Assembly (NCBI GenBank): GCA_947488595.1
Contig: CANKZI010000017.1
Location: forward strand, 1 to 58,976
Length of the DNA: 58,976 bases
Origin: Flavobacteriaceae bacterium
Lineage (GTDB): Bacteria; Bacteroidota; Bacteroidia; Flavobacteriales; Flavobacteriaceae
Direction: 5' to 3'
The stretch's first letter is position 1; each line of letters starts with the position of its first letter. Under the pieces are notes generated by a model. It ran no database searches. It was not told the DNA's origin and was given only the letters and a program-made list of their open reading frames with translations. This document shows, one piece after another, positions 33,794 to 43,393 of this stretch. Both the position numbers and the translations under genes were made by a program.

Positions 33794-34990
33794 ATGAAAA
33801 ATATTTTTTTCTTACTACTTCTAATAACATCAGTATCTTTTGCACAACAAGATGGATATTGGGACAAAGAACGCGCCACTTCTAAAGAAGTTACTGTTTC
33901 AGCCGGCGACCGCTTGCTCATCAAAACCGAAGATTTTCCAAAAGGCACCACCGAAGTCGTTTACCGCATCACTTTGCTCGACAACAACCAGCAAATGGCC
34001 AATAGTTTGGTGTCTGTGCTCAAAGCAATTCCTGACCCAAGCGGAATTAGTCAAGGTTCTGCTGGAGCGGTTTTTTTATTATCAAAAGTAGCTGGCGATG
34101 ACAAATGTAAGTATGCCATTTTTTCGAGCAATACTTTGGCAAATGATTATATTGAAAATGGTACCACAAAAAATGCTTGTTTGTACCAAAATACGCCAGT
34201 GAACAAAGATGCCAAAAGGCTTTCGATAGACAAATCGACTTGTTTAAAGATGGATGCAGATGCGATGTGGTTTGGTTTCGAAAGTAAAAATTGGATCATG
34301 GACCAACGCATTGTGCTTGAAGTAGTGCCGTGGGTTGACAACAAATTGAGCAAAGGTTGGACTACCGAAAAGCGTCAATTTATTATCGATCAAGTACAAA
34401 CATCTGACTTGGCAAAAAAAATGATTCATGCCGATGATTTTAGCATTTGTATTCTCGAAAAATTCCAAGAAAAATACAGTTTTCAAGAGTTCGATAGGTT
34501 GCTAGCGGCAGAAAAATCTAAAGCTTATCGCGATTTTGGTAATGCTTGTCTTACTCAAAAACCAGCCAACCAAACCCTTTTAAATACCATTCGGACCGAT
34601 GCCGAGCAACATTTTAAAAATAAACGCTATAATGAAGCCATTGATTTGTTGCAGACTACAATTATTGATAATGAAAATGCCAAAACGCTAGATTATAATG
34701 CACTCGGAAAATATTATATTTATTCAAAACAGTACGGAAAAGCGATTAAATACTTAAAAATTGGAGCGCAACAAGATGAAACCGAATTACTAATTCAACT
34801 CAATATTGCGCATGCGTATTTGCTTAATGGCGACTTCGGAAAAGCAAAAGAGCTTCACAAAAAACACAGAACTCAAAATGTTACTGCTACTCAAAGTTGG
34901 AGTAGTAAAACAAAATCTGACTTTGAAGATTTCACAAAATTGGGAATACAAAATGAGGATTTTGATGCAATTTTAAAATTGTTGGATTAA
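33794..34990 (+). CDS. Exported TPR-repeat protein
   Basis: A 398-aa protein with signal peptide MKNIFFLLLLITSVSFAQQ. The N-terminal 200 residues form an uncharacterised domain with several Cys and Trp. The C-terminal third holds tetratricopeptide repeats, seen as AEQHFKNKRYNEAIDLLQ, ALGKYYIYSKQYGKAIKYLK and NIAHAYLLNGDFGKAKEL. Probably a periplasmic protein that binds partner proteins; the partner is unknown. It lies in the men cluster just before menC (18 nt gap) and after the structured RNA element. Confidence 0.8.
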   Translation: MKNIFFLLLLITSVSFAQQDGYWDKERATSKEVTVSAGDRLLIKTEDFPKGTTEVVYRITLLDNNQQMANSLVSVLKAIPDPSGISQGSAGAVFLLSKVAGDDKCKYAIFSSNTLANDYIENGTTKNACLYQNTPVNKDAKRLSIDKSTCLKMDADAMWFGFESKNWIMDQRIVLEVVPWVDNKLSKGWTTEKRQFIIDQVQTSDLAKKMIHADDFSICILEKFQEKYSFQEFDRLLAAEKSKAYRDFGNACLTQKPANQTLLNTIRTDAEQHFKNKRYNEAIDLLQTTIIDNENAKTLDYNALGKYYIYSKQYGKAIKYLKIGAQQDETELLIQLNIAHAYLLNGDFGKAKELHKKHRTQNVTATQSWSSKTKSDFEDFTKLGIQNEDFDAILKLLD

Positions 34991-35008
34991 TCAATTCTAC
35001 AACCGACA

Positions 35009-36055
35009 ATGAAAGCCACTTACCACAAATACATCTTGAATTTTAAAAATCCATCTGGTACTTCACGTGGTGTAATGACCGAAAAAGAAACTTGGTTTAT
35101 CATTCTCGAAAACCAAGGCAAAAAAGGTATAGGTGAATGCGGATTATTGCGTGGCTTGAGTAGCGATGACAGACCCGATTACGAAACACAATTGCAGTGG
35201 ATATGTGCCAATATTCATCTAGGTAAGCACCAACTTTGGGAAGCATTAATAGCCTTTCCATCATTGCAATTTGGTGTCGAAATGGCCTTTCAATCATTGG
35301 ATGCTGAAAACCCTTTTTTGTTGTTTCCATCTGCGTTTACAAACGGAACAAAAGCAATACCAATAAACGGTTTGGTTTGGATGGGAAATGAAGCCTTCAT
35401 GAAGCAACAAATCGAAGAAAAAATAGCGGCTGGTTTTGGTTGTATAAAACTTAAAATTGGCGCTATTGATTTTGATAAAGAACTGCAATTATTGCAGTTT
35501 ATTCGGCAGCATTTTACTGCGCGACAAATTGAAATCCGGGTCGATGCAAACGGTGCTTTTGAATTGAGTTCTGCTTTAGATAAACTAAATCAATTATCTG
35601 AATTTGAATTACATAGTATAGAGCAACCCATTAAAAAAAACAATACTGACACTATGGCAGAACTGTGCAAAACAACACCATTTCCAATTGCTTTAGACGA
35701 AGAGCTAATAGGGGTGTTTTCAATGGTAGAAAAGGAAGCTTTATTGGTAAAAATCAAACCACAATTTATTATTTTAAAGCCGAGTTTTATTGGCGGTTTT
35801 AGGGGTACAAAAGAGTGGATTGTCTTGGCAGAAAAGTACCAAATTGGGTGGTGGATTACGTCGGCTTTAGAGAGTAATATTGGTTTAAATGCGATTGCCC
35901 AATGGACTTTTTTGCAACAAAACACGATGCCGCAAGGTTTAGGAACAGGCGCACTTTATACAAACAATTTCGACTGCCCACTTGAAGTTGAAAATGGTCA
36001 CTTGTTTTACAAAAAGGAGTTGAATTGGGATTTTAATTTTGAAGATTTTGATTAA
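35009..36055 (+). CDS. menC: o-succinylbenzoate synthase
   Basis: An enolase-superfamily enzyme that dehydrates SHCHC to o-succinylbenzoate in menaquinone synthesis. The 348-aa protein carries the KxK acid-base pair in CIKLKIGA (about 147-154), metal ligands in RVDANGAF (Asp), SIEQP (Glu) and ALDEEL (Asp), and the opposing Lys in FIILKPSFIGG. The N-terminal capping domain includes GKKGIGECGLLRGLS. It is the last men gene in this cluster; menE does not follow. Confidence 0.94.
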   Translation: MKATYHKYILNFKNPSGTSRGVMTEKETWFIILENQGKKGIGECGLLRGLSSDDRPDYETQLQWICANIHLGKHQLWEALIAFPSLQFGVEMAFQSLDAENPFLLFPSAFTNGTKAIPINGLVWMGNEAFMKQQIEEKIAAGFGCIKLKIGAIDFDKELQLLQFIRQHFTARQIEIRVDANGAFELSSALDKLNQLSEFELHSIEQPIKKNNTDTMAELCKTTPFPIALDEELIGVFSMVEKEALLVKIKPQFIILKPSFIGGFRGTKEWIVLAEKYQIGWWITSALESNIGLNAIAQWTFLQQNTMPQGLGTGALYTNNFDCPLEVENGHLFYKKELNWDFNFEDFD

Positions 36056-36131
36056 AAGTTATTGACCGTTTATTCGCAACGTGTTCCTATTTTTTATTTT
36101 TTTTAGGCAAATGTAGCGTAAAAGGTTACCA

Positions 36132-36710
36132 TTAATTCTTGGTTTTGGGCAATAACTTTTGCTGGTAAAGTGCATTAATTTCTATTTCTGTTGCAATGGT
36201 GTTGCGAATAGTTTTATCAAAAGTGCCAAAATACTTTATTTTATTGGTTGCCATAAAATGTCCTGTCTTGCTGCTGAAACTGCTTGCTATTCCCTTAATC
36301 GAAAAGCGTATATTTTGAATTGCTTTTGATTTTAATTGGCTCATTTCGGCAATTGTAAAACTATAAAATGAAGTGGCATTTTGGTCTTTTGAAGCTCTAA
36401 TTCCTTTGTCAGTACAAGTTATCACGGAGTTGTCTTCTAGAAATAAATAAACCGTTCCACCAATATAAAATTGGCTGTTAGTTACCTTTGCTGTTAGTGA
36501 CATTATTCCGCCAGTCGGTGTTTTTGCAATTTGTACTCCCAAAATCCCTGATAATGCATAATCTTCGCACAGGAATTCCCAGTTGGCTGTTGCAGGGATT
36601 TCTTTTCCGTCTATGGTCGTCATTTCTTGCGCAAAAATTCCGCTTAAAGAAAAAAGAAATAGTGTAAAAATTAATCTTAATTGCATTGGTTTAATTGTAG
36701 TTGAATTCAT
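36132..36710 (-). CDS. Exported protein of unknown function
   Basis: A protein of 192 aa (ATG 36710) or 184 aa (ATG 36686). The signal peptide is MQLRLIFTLFLFSLSGIFA in either case; the upstream ATG is favoured by its ATGA overlap with the stop of the preceding frame. The mature part starts with EMTTIDGKEIPATANWEFLCEDYALSG and looks beta-rich; I know no family. Third frame of a minus-strand set: M23 peptidase, broken lipoprotein, this gene. The convergent menC ends 76 nt away, with no clear terminator between. Confidence 0.65.
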   Translation of the reverse strand: MNSTTIKPMQLRLIFTLFLFSLSGIFAQEMTTIDGKEIPATANWEFLCEDYALSGILGVQIAKTPTGGIMSLTAKVTNSQFYIGGTVYLFLEDNSVITCTDKGIRASKDQNATSFYSFTIAEMSQLKSKAIQNIRFSIKGIASSFSSKTGHFMATNKIKYFGTFDKTIRNTIATEIEINALYQQKLLPKTKN

Positions 36711-36985
36711 TTGTCCCGTTTTTGGATTGTATTACATTCACTTTTTTGCTTCGGTTTACTGTCACTCGCAATTCGTTTATCATATGTTTCGATTGGTAAT
36801 TGGCTTTGTACCTGTAAATAAATGTATTGGTTGTATTTTTTTACCGGTTGATATGCCATATATTTTTGATTTTAATTTACATCCGGTAAGGAGATCATAA
36901 CAAATTTTGTTGATTCAGTTCCATTTTTCTTGGACTTGCATTCAAAAGTTGCATATAAAATTAATAATACAAATATTTTTTTCAG
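36707..36985 (-). pseudogene. Broken small lipoprotein gene (CTG start, internal TAA)
   Basis: One frame runs from CTG (36985-36983), which overlaps the M23 stop as CTGA, to TGA (36709-36707), which overlaps the next ATG as ATGA. It would encode 91 residues: a lipoprotein leader (KKIFVLLILYATFEC, then KSKK), followed by a charged Gln/Lys-rich part. A TAA at 36874-36872 splits it after 37 residues; a second ATG lies five codons further on. Both end overlaps are those of an intact operon gene, so a nonsense mutation (and perhaps ATG to CTG) is the simplest reading. Alternatively the 37-residue and roughly 50-residue parts are separate products. Confidence 0.6.
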
Positions 36986-37671
36986 TGCGATTTGATTTTT
37001 AATAGCCTATTAGGATCGGGACAATTGTTTAAATAATAAGACAGATCTTTTTGGCTGCAAACTCCTGGATAATCGCCAAAATGATCTCCAATATCTTTGA
37101 TAATTTGAAAATGCAAATGCGGTGCATAATCGCCATTTATTTCATAATCGCCTAGCGTTCCCAGTTGTTCCCCTTTTTTTAAAATACGACCAACTTCAAT
37201 ATTTTTGATACTATTTAATGACAAATGACCATACAAAGTGTAAAAATCATGATTTTGAATATTATGTTGTAAAATGATTGTTGGACCATAATTGCCCAAT
37301 CCCAAGTTGTTTTTAAAACTGTGTATTGTTCCGTCAATTGCCGCAAAAATAGGTGTTGCTGCTTTTGCCCAAATATCTAAACCAATATGGATGTTCCTTT
37401 CGGTCGATTCATTTTTGTTAAACATAAGGCTTCTTTTGTACAAACTGCGCTTTTCATTATAACCACCAAAGGCAATTTTTGCTTTGTTTTTTTTTAAATA
37501 ATTATCAATAAAATTTTCAAAATCAACAGCATTGGCACAATTGATTTTGGACAACTCCAAATTCGCATCCGACAAATCCAATGCTATATAATCATCATAT
37601 CCAATTAGTGGATCGATTAGCTTAACATTATTAACGGAATGAAGTGCAATTTCAAAAGGAGACATTAGCAT
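36982..37671 (-). CDS. M23-family (LytM) peptidase
   Basis: A 229-aa zinc metallopeptidase of the type that cuts peptidoglycan cross-bridges. Ligands are H95 and D99 (NIHIGLDIW) and the HxH pair H185/H187 (APHLHFQ). GHLSLNSI and KKGEQLGTLG are standard LytM words. No signal peptide or membrane helix is present; the 80-residue N-terminal part is not a known export module. It may act in the cytosol, or in Bacteroidota may act on another substrate. Its stop is shared with the CTG of the broken lipoprotein frame. Confidence 0.88.
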   Translation of the reverse strand: MLMSPFEIALHSVNNVKLIDPLIGYDDYIALDLSDANLELSKINCANAVDFENFIDNYLKKNKAKIAFGGYNEKRSLYKRSLMFNKNESTERNIHIGLDIWAKAATPIFAAIDGTIHSFKNNLGLGNYGPTIILQHNIQNHDFYTLYGHLSLNSIKNIEVGRILKKGEQLGTLGDYEINGDYAPHLHFQIIKDIGDHFGDYPGVCSQKDLSYYLNNCPDPNRLLKIKSH

Positions 37672-37700
37672 GGGATTTTAACAATCTAAATTTAAATTAA

Positions 37701-37732
37701 AAAAAGCCAACATAAAAAATCACATTGGCTTT
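37701..37732 (-). terminator. Terminator after the 2-oxoacid dehydrogenase gene
   Basis: AAAGCCAA (37703-37710) pairs with TTGGCTTT (37725-37732). Read on the minus strand a T-run follows. It lies about 100 nt after the stop of the E1 gene. Confidence 0.8.
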
Positions 37733-37829
37733 ATAACTTTTAATTAAGAAGTGGCTTGAACGACTCCTATTTTTTAACATCAATTTTGGTATCACCATTG
37801 CCCACTTTAACACTGGTTTTTTTGTCATT

Positions 37830-40265
37830 TTAATACAAACTAGGATAAGCGCTTGGCTTTGCCTCACTCAACATCGCGTAGACTTTTTCGTAAATATCTT
37901 CGACAGAGGGTTTCGAAAAATAGTCGCCATCGGTGCCATAAGAAGGTCGGTGCGCTTTGGCAGCCAAAGTTTCTGGTTTGCTGTCCAAGTGCTTGTAGCC
38001 GTTTTGTATTTCTACAATTTGTTGCAAAATATAAGCCGAGGCACCACCTGGTACATCTTCATCGATGACCAATAGGCGATTGGTTTTTGCTACACTTTTT
38101 ACGATATCGTGTTGAATATCAAAGGGTAAAAGCGATTGAATATCGATGATTTCGCAATCAATCCCGACGCCTAAAAGCTCTTTTGCTGCTTGTTCTACCA
38201 AACGCAATGTCGATCCATAGGCAACCAACGTAATGTCTTTTCCTTCTTTTATGGTTTCAACAATGCCAATCGGTGTTTTGAATTCACCCAAATTGGTTGG
38301 CATTTTTTCTTTCAAACGGTAGCCATTCAAACATTCTATTACCAAAGCCGGTTCGTCGGTTTCAAGCAAAGTATTATAAAAACCGGCCGCTTTTGTCATG
38401 TTTCGTGGTACTAAAACATGAATGCCTCGAATGGCATTGATGATCATTCCCATTGGCGATCCCGAATGCCAGATGCCTTCCAAACGGTGGCCACGGGTGC
38501 GAATTATCAATGGTGCTTTTTGTTTGCCACGGGTTCGGTATTGCAAGGTTGCCAAATCATCACTCATAATCTGAATTGCATAAAGCAAATAATCCAAATA
38601 TTGTATTTCGGCAATCGGACGCAAACCGCGCATCGCCATTCCGATACCTTGTCCTAAAATGGTAGCTTCACGAATGCCAACATCTGCGACTCTAAGTGCT
38701 CCATATTTTTCTTGCATGCCTTCTAAACCTTGGTTCACATCGCCAATATTACCAGCATCTTCTCCAAAAACTAAGGTCTCTGGATATTTAGCAAAAATGG
38801 CATCAAAATTATCGCGCAAAACCAATCGCGCATCTGCCTCTTCGGCATTATCGTCATACGTAGGCAAAACTTCTTTTACTGAAAATACATTTTTATCAGA
38901 AGTTGAAAATAAATGCGAACTGAATTTAGGTTGTATTTTTTCGGTGTAATCCGCAATCCATTTGGCTAGTTTTTCACGACCATTTTCGTTGACAATCATA
39001 CGCAAAACTTTGCGCGCTGTAGTCAATATTTCCTTGCGAATAGGTTCTTTAATCGCTTTTAAATCAGTACTATATTGTTCGATAAAAATTTTACTATTGC
39101 TTTCGTTTGCTATATTTTCTAACAAGCCAATTAATTCCTTTTGCTCCTCTTTAATCGGATTCACGAACGCAGACCAAGCAGCTTTTTTGCCATCTAAAAC
39201 TTCTTTTTTGGTGGTCTCGTCAATCGCATCCAATTCTTCTGTCGATGCGATATTGGTGGCAATCATCCACAATTTCATTTGACGCAAACAATCAAAATTG
39301 CTTTCCCATTCCAATCTTTCAGCATTTTTGTAACGCTCGTGCGATCCCGAAGTAGAATGTCCTTGTGGTTGCGTTAACTCTTGTACGTGAATCAAAACCG
39401 GAACATGTTCTTCGCGGGCAATTTGTGCTGCTTTTTGATACACCGCAATCAATTCGGCGTAATCCCAACCTTTAACCCGAAAAATTTCAAACCCATTTTG
39501 ATTTTGATGCGCCAATTCGTCATCGTGGTTTGCCTTCGCTCTTTGAAAACCTTTCAAAATCTCAGAAATATTTTCTTTTGTCGTTTGGTGTTTTGCGTGC
39601 ACTGAAATGCCATATTCATCATCCCAAACACTCATTACCATCGGTACTTGCAATACGCCCGCAGCATTAATGGTTTCAAAAAACAAACCTTCAGAAGTAG
39701 AAGCATTACCTATAGTTCCCCACGCAACTTCATCGCCGTTGATTGAAAAATTGGTTTTATTATGGATGCCGGTAACATTCCTGTAAATTTGGGATGCTTG
39801 TGCCAAACCCAATAATCTTGGCATTTGACCAGCTGTTGGTGAAATATCGGCGCTTGAATTTTTTTGCAAAGTAAGGTTTTTCCAATCGCCATTTTCGTCT
39901 AAAGAATGGGTTGCAAAATGCCCGCCCATTTGACGTCCGGCACTCATTGGATCATGATTGATGTCGGTGTGACCATACAAACCTGCGAAAAATTGCTGAA
40001 TGTTCATTGCCCCAATTGCCATCATAAAAGTTTGATCTCGGTAATATCCAGAACGAAAATCACCATTTTTGAATGCTTTTGCCATTGCCAATTGTGGCAC
40101 TTCTTTTCCGTCACCAAAAATGCCAAATTTTGCTTTTCCTGTCAATACTTCTCGGCGTCCTAAAAGGCTGCATTCGCGACTGGTTATGGCAATTTTATAA
40201 TCATTTAATACTTCAGTTTTAAAATCTTCAAACGAAAGTGCGACAGTGGTATTGGCTTGGGTCAT
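37830..40265 (-). CDS. Fused alpha/beta E1 of a 2-oxoacid dehydrogenase
   Basis: A thiamine-dependent E1 in which alpha and beta subunits are one 811-aa chain. The alpha part (about 1-460) has YYRDQTFMMAIGAM, GGHFATHS and the ThDP site in SINGDEVAWGTIGNASTSEGLFFE-like order; the beta part (about 480-811) has VFGEDAGNIGDVNQGL, RVADVGIREATILGQGIGMAM and the C-terminal LLVIDEDVPGGASAYI. Likely substrates are branched-chain 2-oxoacids, possibly pyruvate. E2 and E3 are not nearby. A TAAATTTG box lies at 40291-40298. After the stop, 20 in-frame codons (DKKTSVKVGNGDTKIDVKK) remain unexplained. Confidence 0.92.
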   Translation of the reverse strand: MTQANTTVALSFEDFKTEVLNDYKIAITSRECSLLGRREVLTGKAKFGIFGDGKEVPQLAMAKAFKNGDFRSGYYRDQTFMMAIGAMNIQQFFAGLYGHTDINHDPMSAGRQMGGHFATHSLDENGDWKNLTLQKNSSADISPTAGQMPRLLGLAQASQIYRNVTGIHNKTNFSINGDEVAWGTIGNASTSEGLFFETINAAGVLQVPMVMSVWDDEYGISVHAKHQTTKENISEILKGFQRAKANHDDELAHQNQNGFEIFRVKGWDYAELIAVYQKAAQIAREEHVPVLIHVQELTQPQGHSTSGSHERYKNAERLEWESNFDCLRQMKLWMIATNIASTEELDAIDETTKKEVLDGKKAAWSAFVNPIKEEQKELIGLLENIANESNSKIFIEQYSTDLKAIKEPIRKEILTTARKVLRMIVNENGREKLAKWIADYTEKIQPKFSSHLFSTSDKNVFSVKEVLPTYDDNAEEADARLVLRDNFDAIFAKYPETLVFGEDAGNIGDVNQGLEGMQEKYGALRVADVGIREATILGQGIGMAMRGLRPIAEIQYLDYLLYAIQIMSDDLATLQYRTRGKQKAPLIIRTRGHRLEGIWHSGSPMGMIINAIRGIHVLVPRNMTKAAGFYNTLLETDEPALVIECLNGYRLKEKMPTNLGEFKTPIGIVETIKEGKDITLVAYGSTLRLVEQAAKELLGVGIDCEIIDIQSLLPFDIQHDIVKSVAKTNRLLVIDEDVPGGASAYILQQIVEIQNGYKHLDSKPETLAAKAHRPSYGTDGDYFSKPSVEDIYEKVYAMLSEAKPSAYPSLY

Positions 40266-40451
40266 AACGGAATTACTTACTTTATAAAAACAAATTTAAT
40301 TAAAAAGTAGTAACTATCATAATAACTTGAGTAAATTATAATTAAAGTATTGACAAAAAATGGGTTATATACAATTGTTTGTTTGAGTAATATGCAGTTG
40401 TTTTATTTTAATCTTGCGGATAATTTATAATTCAAATGCATTTAAGCGATT

Positions 40452-43280
40452 TTAAAACCATTTTCGTGTAAAAAGATTGACAAGAATTCGCGGATCGATG
40501 GTCATTATAAATCTAATTTTTTCGGCATAATTGGATTGTGCAATTTCCCATCCATTGTTAGAATAAACCGGAAAATAAAACTCAAAATAATCGGTCACAA
40601 GATTCAAACGAATACCATTGTCGTAAACGAATTTTTCTTTTTGAAACTTGTTTTTCACAAATCCCAAATCCCCATAAACTTCGACCCAATTCCACACATT
40701 AAAACTTACATTGGCGGTAGTAATCCATTGATTGGCAAAAGCAACATCGAGTTTTGATTTGAAGGCGCCATCGGCTAGAATGGTCTGTTGACTAAAAAAG
40801 CCACTGGTTTCAGAACGACCATAGTAATTATAATCAAAAAGATAATCGGTTGGTCGATCTAAAGCAAAGCTGAAATAATCAGAATTGGTTTTATTATACA
40901 AAAAGCTTCCAGCGAAAAACCGCAAATTGAGCTGCCTGTTGTTGTTAAAGAGCCTGCGGAACTCCAGTTCTATAGCCGTCTTTCCAAAAGAATTTGACAG
41001 TTGAAAATCGGTTATGAAATTAAAATGTTCGGTGGCTTCAGATTTTGTATTGATGTATTTTGCATTAAAAACATTGTATTTTGTTGGTTCATCGACAGAA
41101 TTAAGTTCATATGTATCTTTGTTAACAAAAACATTTCTCAATAAAATCAATTGTTTTCGGTTGTCACGAAAATCAGCTTCTCTAAAGCGGATAAAAATCC
41201 CTGGATTGAATCTGAAATACGCAGCATCAGGCGCATAGTGAAAATAAGAACCGCTGATCATGTACCTGATATTATACAAATTGCTGTCGCGATTATTTTG
41301 ATTTATTCCGAACGAAAAATTCCCTATCAACGATTGTGTCTTCGAAGAATAAGTTGGATTGACATCAAAAATAAAAGGTTTGTCCAAAATTGTTTTATTG
41401 TGAAAACGCAAACCAGGTGATATGCCGTCATACAAATTGAAAACCAAGGTAGGTACATACAAAATCTGATTGTAATAAGGATCTTCCAAATCCTTCATAA
41501 CGATAAATTTTACAGGTCGGTTGCTGATTTTAAAGTCTTTTAACGAATGCCAATTGTTTCTCAAATTGTATTCGGGGACTTCGTTTTTGTAATTTAAAAC
41601 AATTTTTGTAGCATCCGCTCTAGGCAAAGTGTAAGTGCTATCGCTGCTGGTACTTTCAATCCACTTTTTAAATACGATTTCCTTATTTTTTATGCCATAA
41701 ACTGGAATCGGAACATAAGTTTGGGTTTTGTTTTTGATGGTAAAAGAGACACTGTCTTTTGTCTTGCTTACGGTACCAAATTTATAATCTACAATTGCTC
41801 TTGAATCAATGATCGTATTAAAAAACCAATCGATATTTTTGGGTGTTTGTTGTTTTAAAATGGTTTCAAAATCTTGTCGTGAAGTATGGTTTTTAGTTTG
41901 GTTTAAGTCATAAAATTGACGAATACTTTTTTCAATATTCTCGGTTTCAATATAATTGGCCAGATACCTAAAACTCAGTCCAGCTCTATATTTGTTGGCA
42001 ATTTGTTCGTTAAATTTGATCAAAGCGCTTTTTGGTGCACCAAGTGGTTGGTCCAAATTTTTGCGTGCCATGAGCATATAAAAATAACTGTATTGCTCAT
42101 TGAAAGGCAAATTGGTGAGGTTGTAATTTTTGAAAAGCCAAAATGTAGAAACGCTGCCCATCATTTTTACATCGGGATAATTTTCGTCAATATACTTCAT
42201 CATCGTATAAATCTGAATTCCATCGTAAATCCAGTTGTCTTTGCGCGCATCCAATCGAAGGCTGTTTTTTAGATAATTGTTCAAATAGGTTTTTAAAAAC
42301 TTGATTTCATAAATAAAATCATTGGTAAACGGACTTAGAAATGCAGGCAATTGGTTCAATCCATAAAAAGGATTTTTTTCGTAATCGGCTTGCGCAACAG
42401 TTACTTTTTGATGCGGAAATTTTCCGATATTTTGTTCTACAAATCGCACAATTTTATCAATCGAAAGTGCTTTTTGAATACTGTTCAAATTATTGTCTTT
42501 CAAATCAGTAACCACTTCAACAACATCGTTTTTGTATTTTTCAAAATTATTGTGTGGATTGATAAAAATAGTAAAATCGGTTCTTCCTTTATCCGACAAA
42601 AGATAAGTTGCTTTGTTATTATTGGTTATCGGATTATTGGTGTTCAAATCACTAAACAATTTTAATTCATTAGGAACAGTCATCTCGATATCAAAATCAG
42701 AAAGGGCATTGGCGATGTCGTCTGCATTGTCATTGCTGTAACGAACAAAGCTGCCATCTTGATAAAGGGCAGGAGTGAGGTACCAATTTTTGAGGTATAT
42801 ATTTCCTTTTTCGCCATAGCCGTATTTGGTAAATTCGTCACTCGGAATTTTGACTAAATAAGTTAAACTCAAAGTTACTTTTTCGTTGGGAGCGATTTTT
42901 TTTTCTAATTCAACTTCAACCAAATCCAATTGATCGTCTGTTCGTGACCAGTTCACAAACTGCTTTCTTTGGTCAGTAATCGTTAAATCATAAGTGCCAC
43001 CACGTGCTTCTTTTTTTGCCAAATGAAAACTGCGAATGAATTCGTCCGAAAATCGTTTGGCCAATGGTGTATCTTTTGATGAATAGGCGTTAGTCCAATC
43101 GTTCAAGATTATGGTTGAAATCGTGTCATTGGAGGCATTAAAATAAGTCAATTCCTGTTGTACCGTAAGCTGTTGCTTTTCGGAATTCAGAGCAACAGTT
43201 ATAGACGAATGATGTTGTGCATATTGGTTTAGCGTACAAAATATAGCAATAACAAGTAGTATAGTATTATTTTTTTTCAA
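40452..43280 (-). CDS. M1-like pseudo-peptidase with C-terminal outer-membrane barrel
   Basis: A 942-aa exported protein (signal peptide MKKNNTILLVIAIFCTLNQYAQ). Residues about 25-560 follow the M1 aminopeptidase plan: N-terminal beta saddle, then a gluzincin-like helical part. Where active enzymes have HExxH this protein reads EIKFLKTYLNNYL, and the WLxEGFAxY element has become WIYDGIQIY, so zinc ligands are missing and catalysis is unlikely. Residues about 600-942 alternate polar and aromatic strands and end in Trp-Phe, as in outer-membrane barrels. It may be a surface-anchored binding protein. No neighbour clarifies its job. Confidence 0.8.
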   Translation of the reverse strand: MKKNNTILLVIAIFCTLNQYAQHHSSITVALNSEKQQLTVQQELTYFNASNDTISTIILNDWTNAYSSKDTPLAKRFSDEFIRSFHLAKKEARGGTYDLTITDQRKQFVNWSRTDDQLDLVEVELEKKIAPNEKVTLSLTYLVKIPSDEFTKYGYGEKGNIYLKNWYLTPALYQDGSFVRYSNDNADDIANALSDFDIEMTVPNELKLFSDLNTNNPITNNNKATYLLSDKGRTDFTIFINPHNNFEKYKNDVVEVVTDLKDNNLNSIQKALSIDKIVRFVEQNIGKFPHQKVTVAQADYEKNPFYGLNQLPAFLSPFTNDFIYEIKFLKTYLNNYLKNSLRLDARKDNWIYDGIQIYTMMKYIDENYPDVKMMGSVSTFWLFKNYNLTNLPFNEQYSYFYMLMARKNLDQPLGAPKSALIKFNEQIANKYRAGLSFRYLANYIETENIEKSIRQFYDLNQTKNHTSRQDFETILKQQTPKNIDWFFNTIIDSRAIVDYKFGTVSKTKDSVSFTIKNKTQTYVPIPVYGIKNKEIVFKKWIESTSSDSTYTLPRADATKIVLNYKNEVPEYNLRNNWHSLKDFKISNRPVKFIVMKDLEDPYYNQILYVPTLVFNLYDGISPGLRFHNKTILDKPFIFDVNPTYSSKTQSLIGNFSFGINQNNRDSNLYNIRYMISGSYFHYAPDAAYFRFNPGIFIRFREADFRDNRKQLILLRNVFVNKDTYELNSVDEPTKYNVFNAKYINTKSEATEHFNFITDFQLSNSFGKTAIELEFRRLFNNNRQLNLRFFAGSFLYNKTNSDYFSFALDRPTDYLFDYNYYGRSETSGFFSQQTILADGAFKSKLDVAFANQWITTANVSFNVWNWVEVYGDLGFVKNKFQKEKFVYDNGIRLNLVTDYFEFYFPVYSNNGWEIAQSNYAEKIRFIMTIDPRILVNLFTRKWF

Positions 43281-43393
43281 TGATTTTTTTTTAAATAGCT
43301 ACAGCAAAAACAGTCACATGTTGACCAACGTTACAAAAACAAAAAGATTGCAGCTGTAGGATGAAAAATTCGTGATTAAGTGGCTTTAGAAAA

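Noticed and set aside
36832..36860. Possible plus-strand frame 36583-36900
   Set aside because: It is antisense to the signal peptide of the exported protein and to the broken lipoprotein frame, both of which have operon overlaps.
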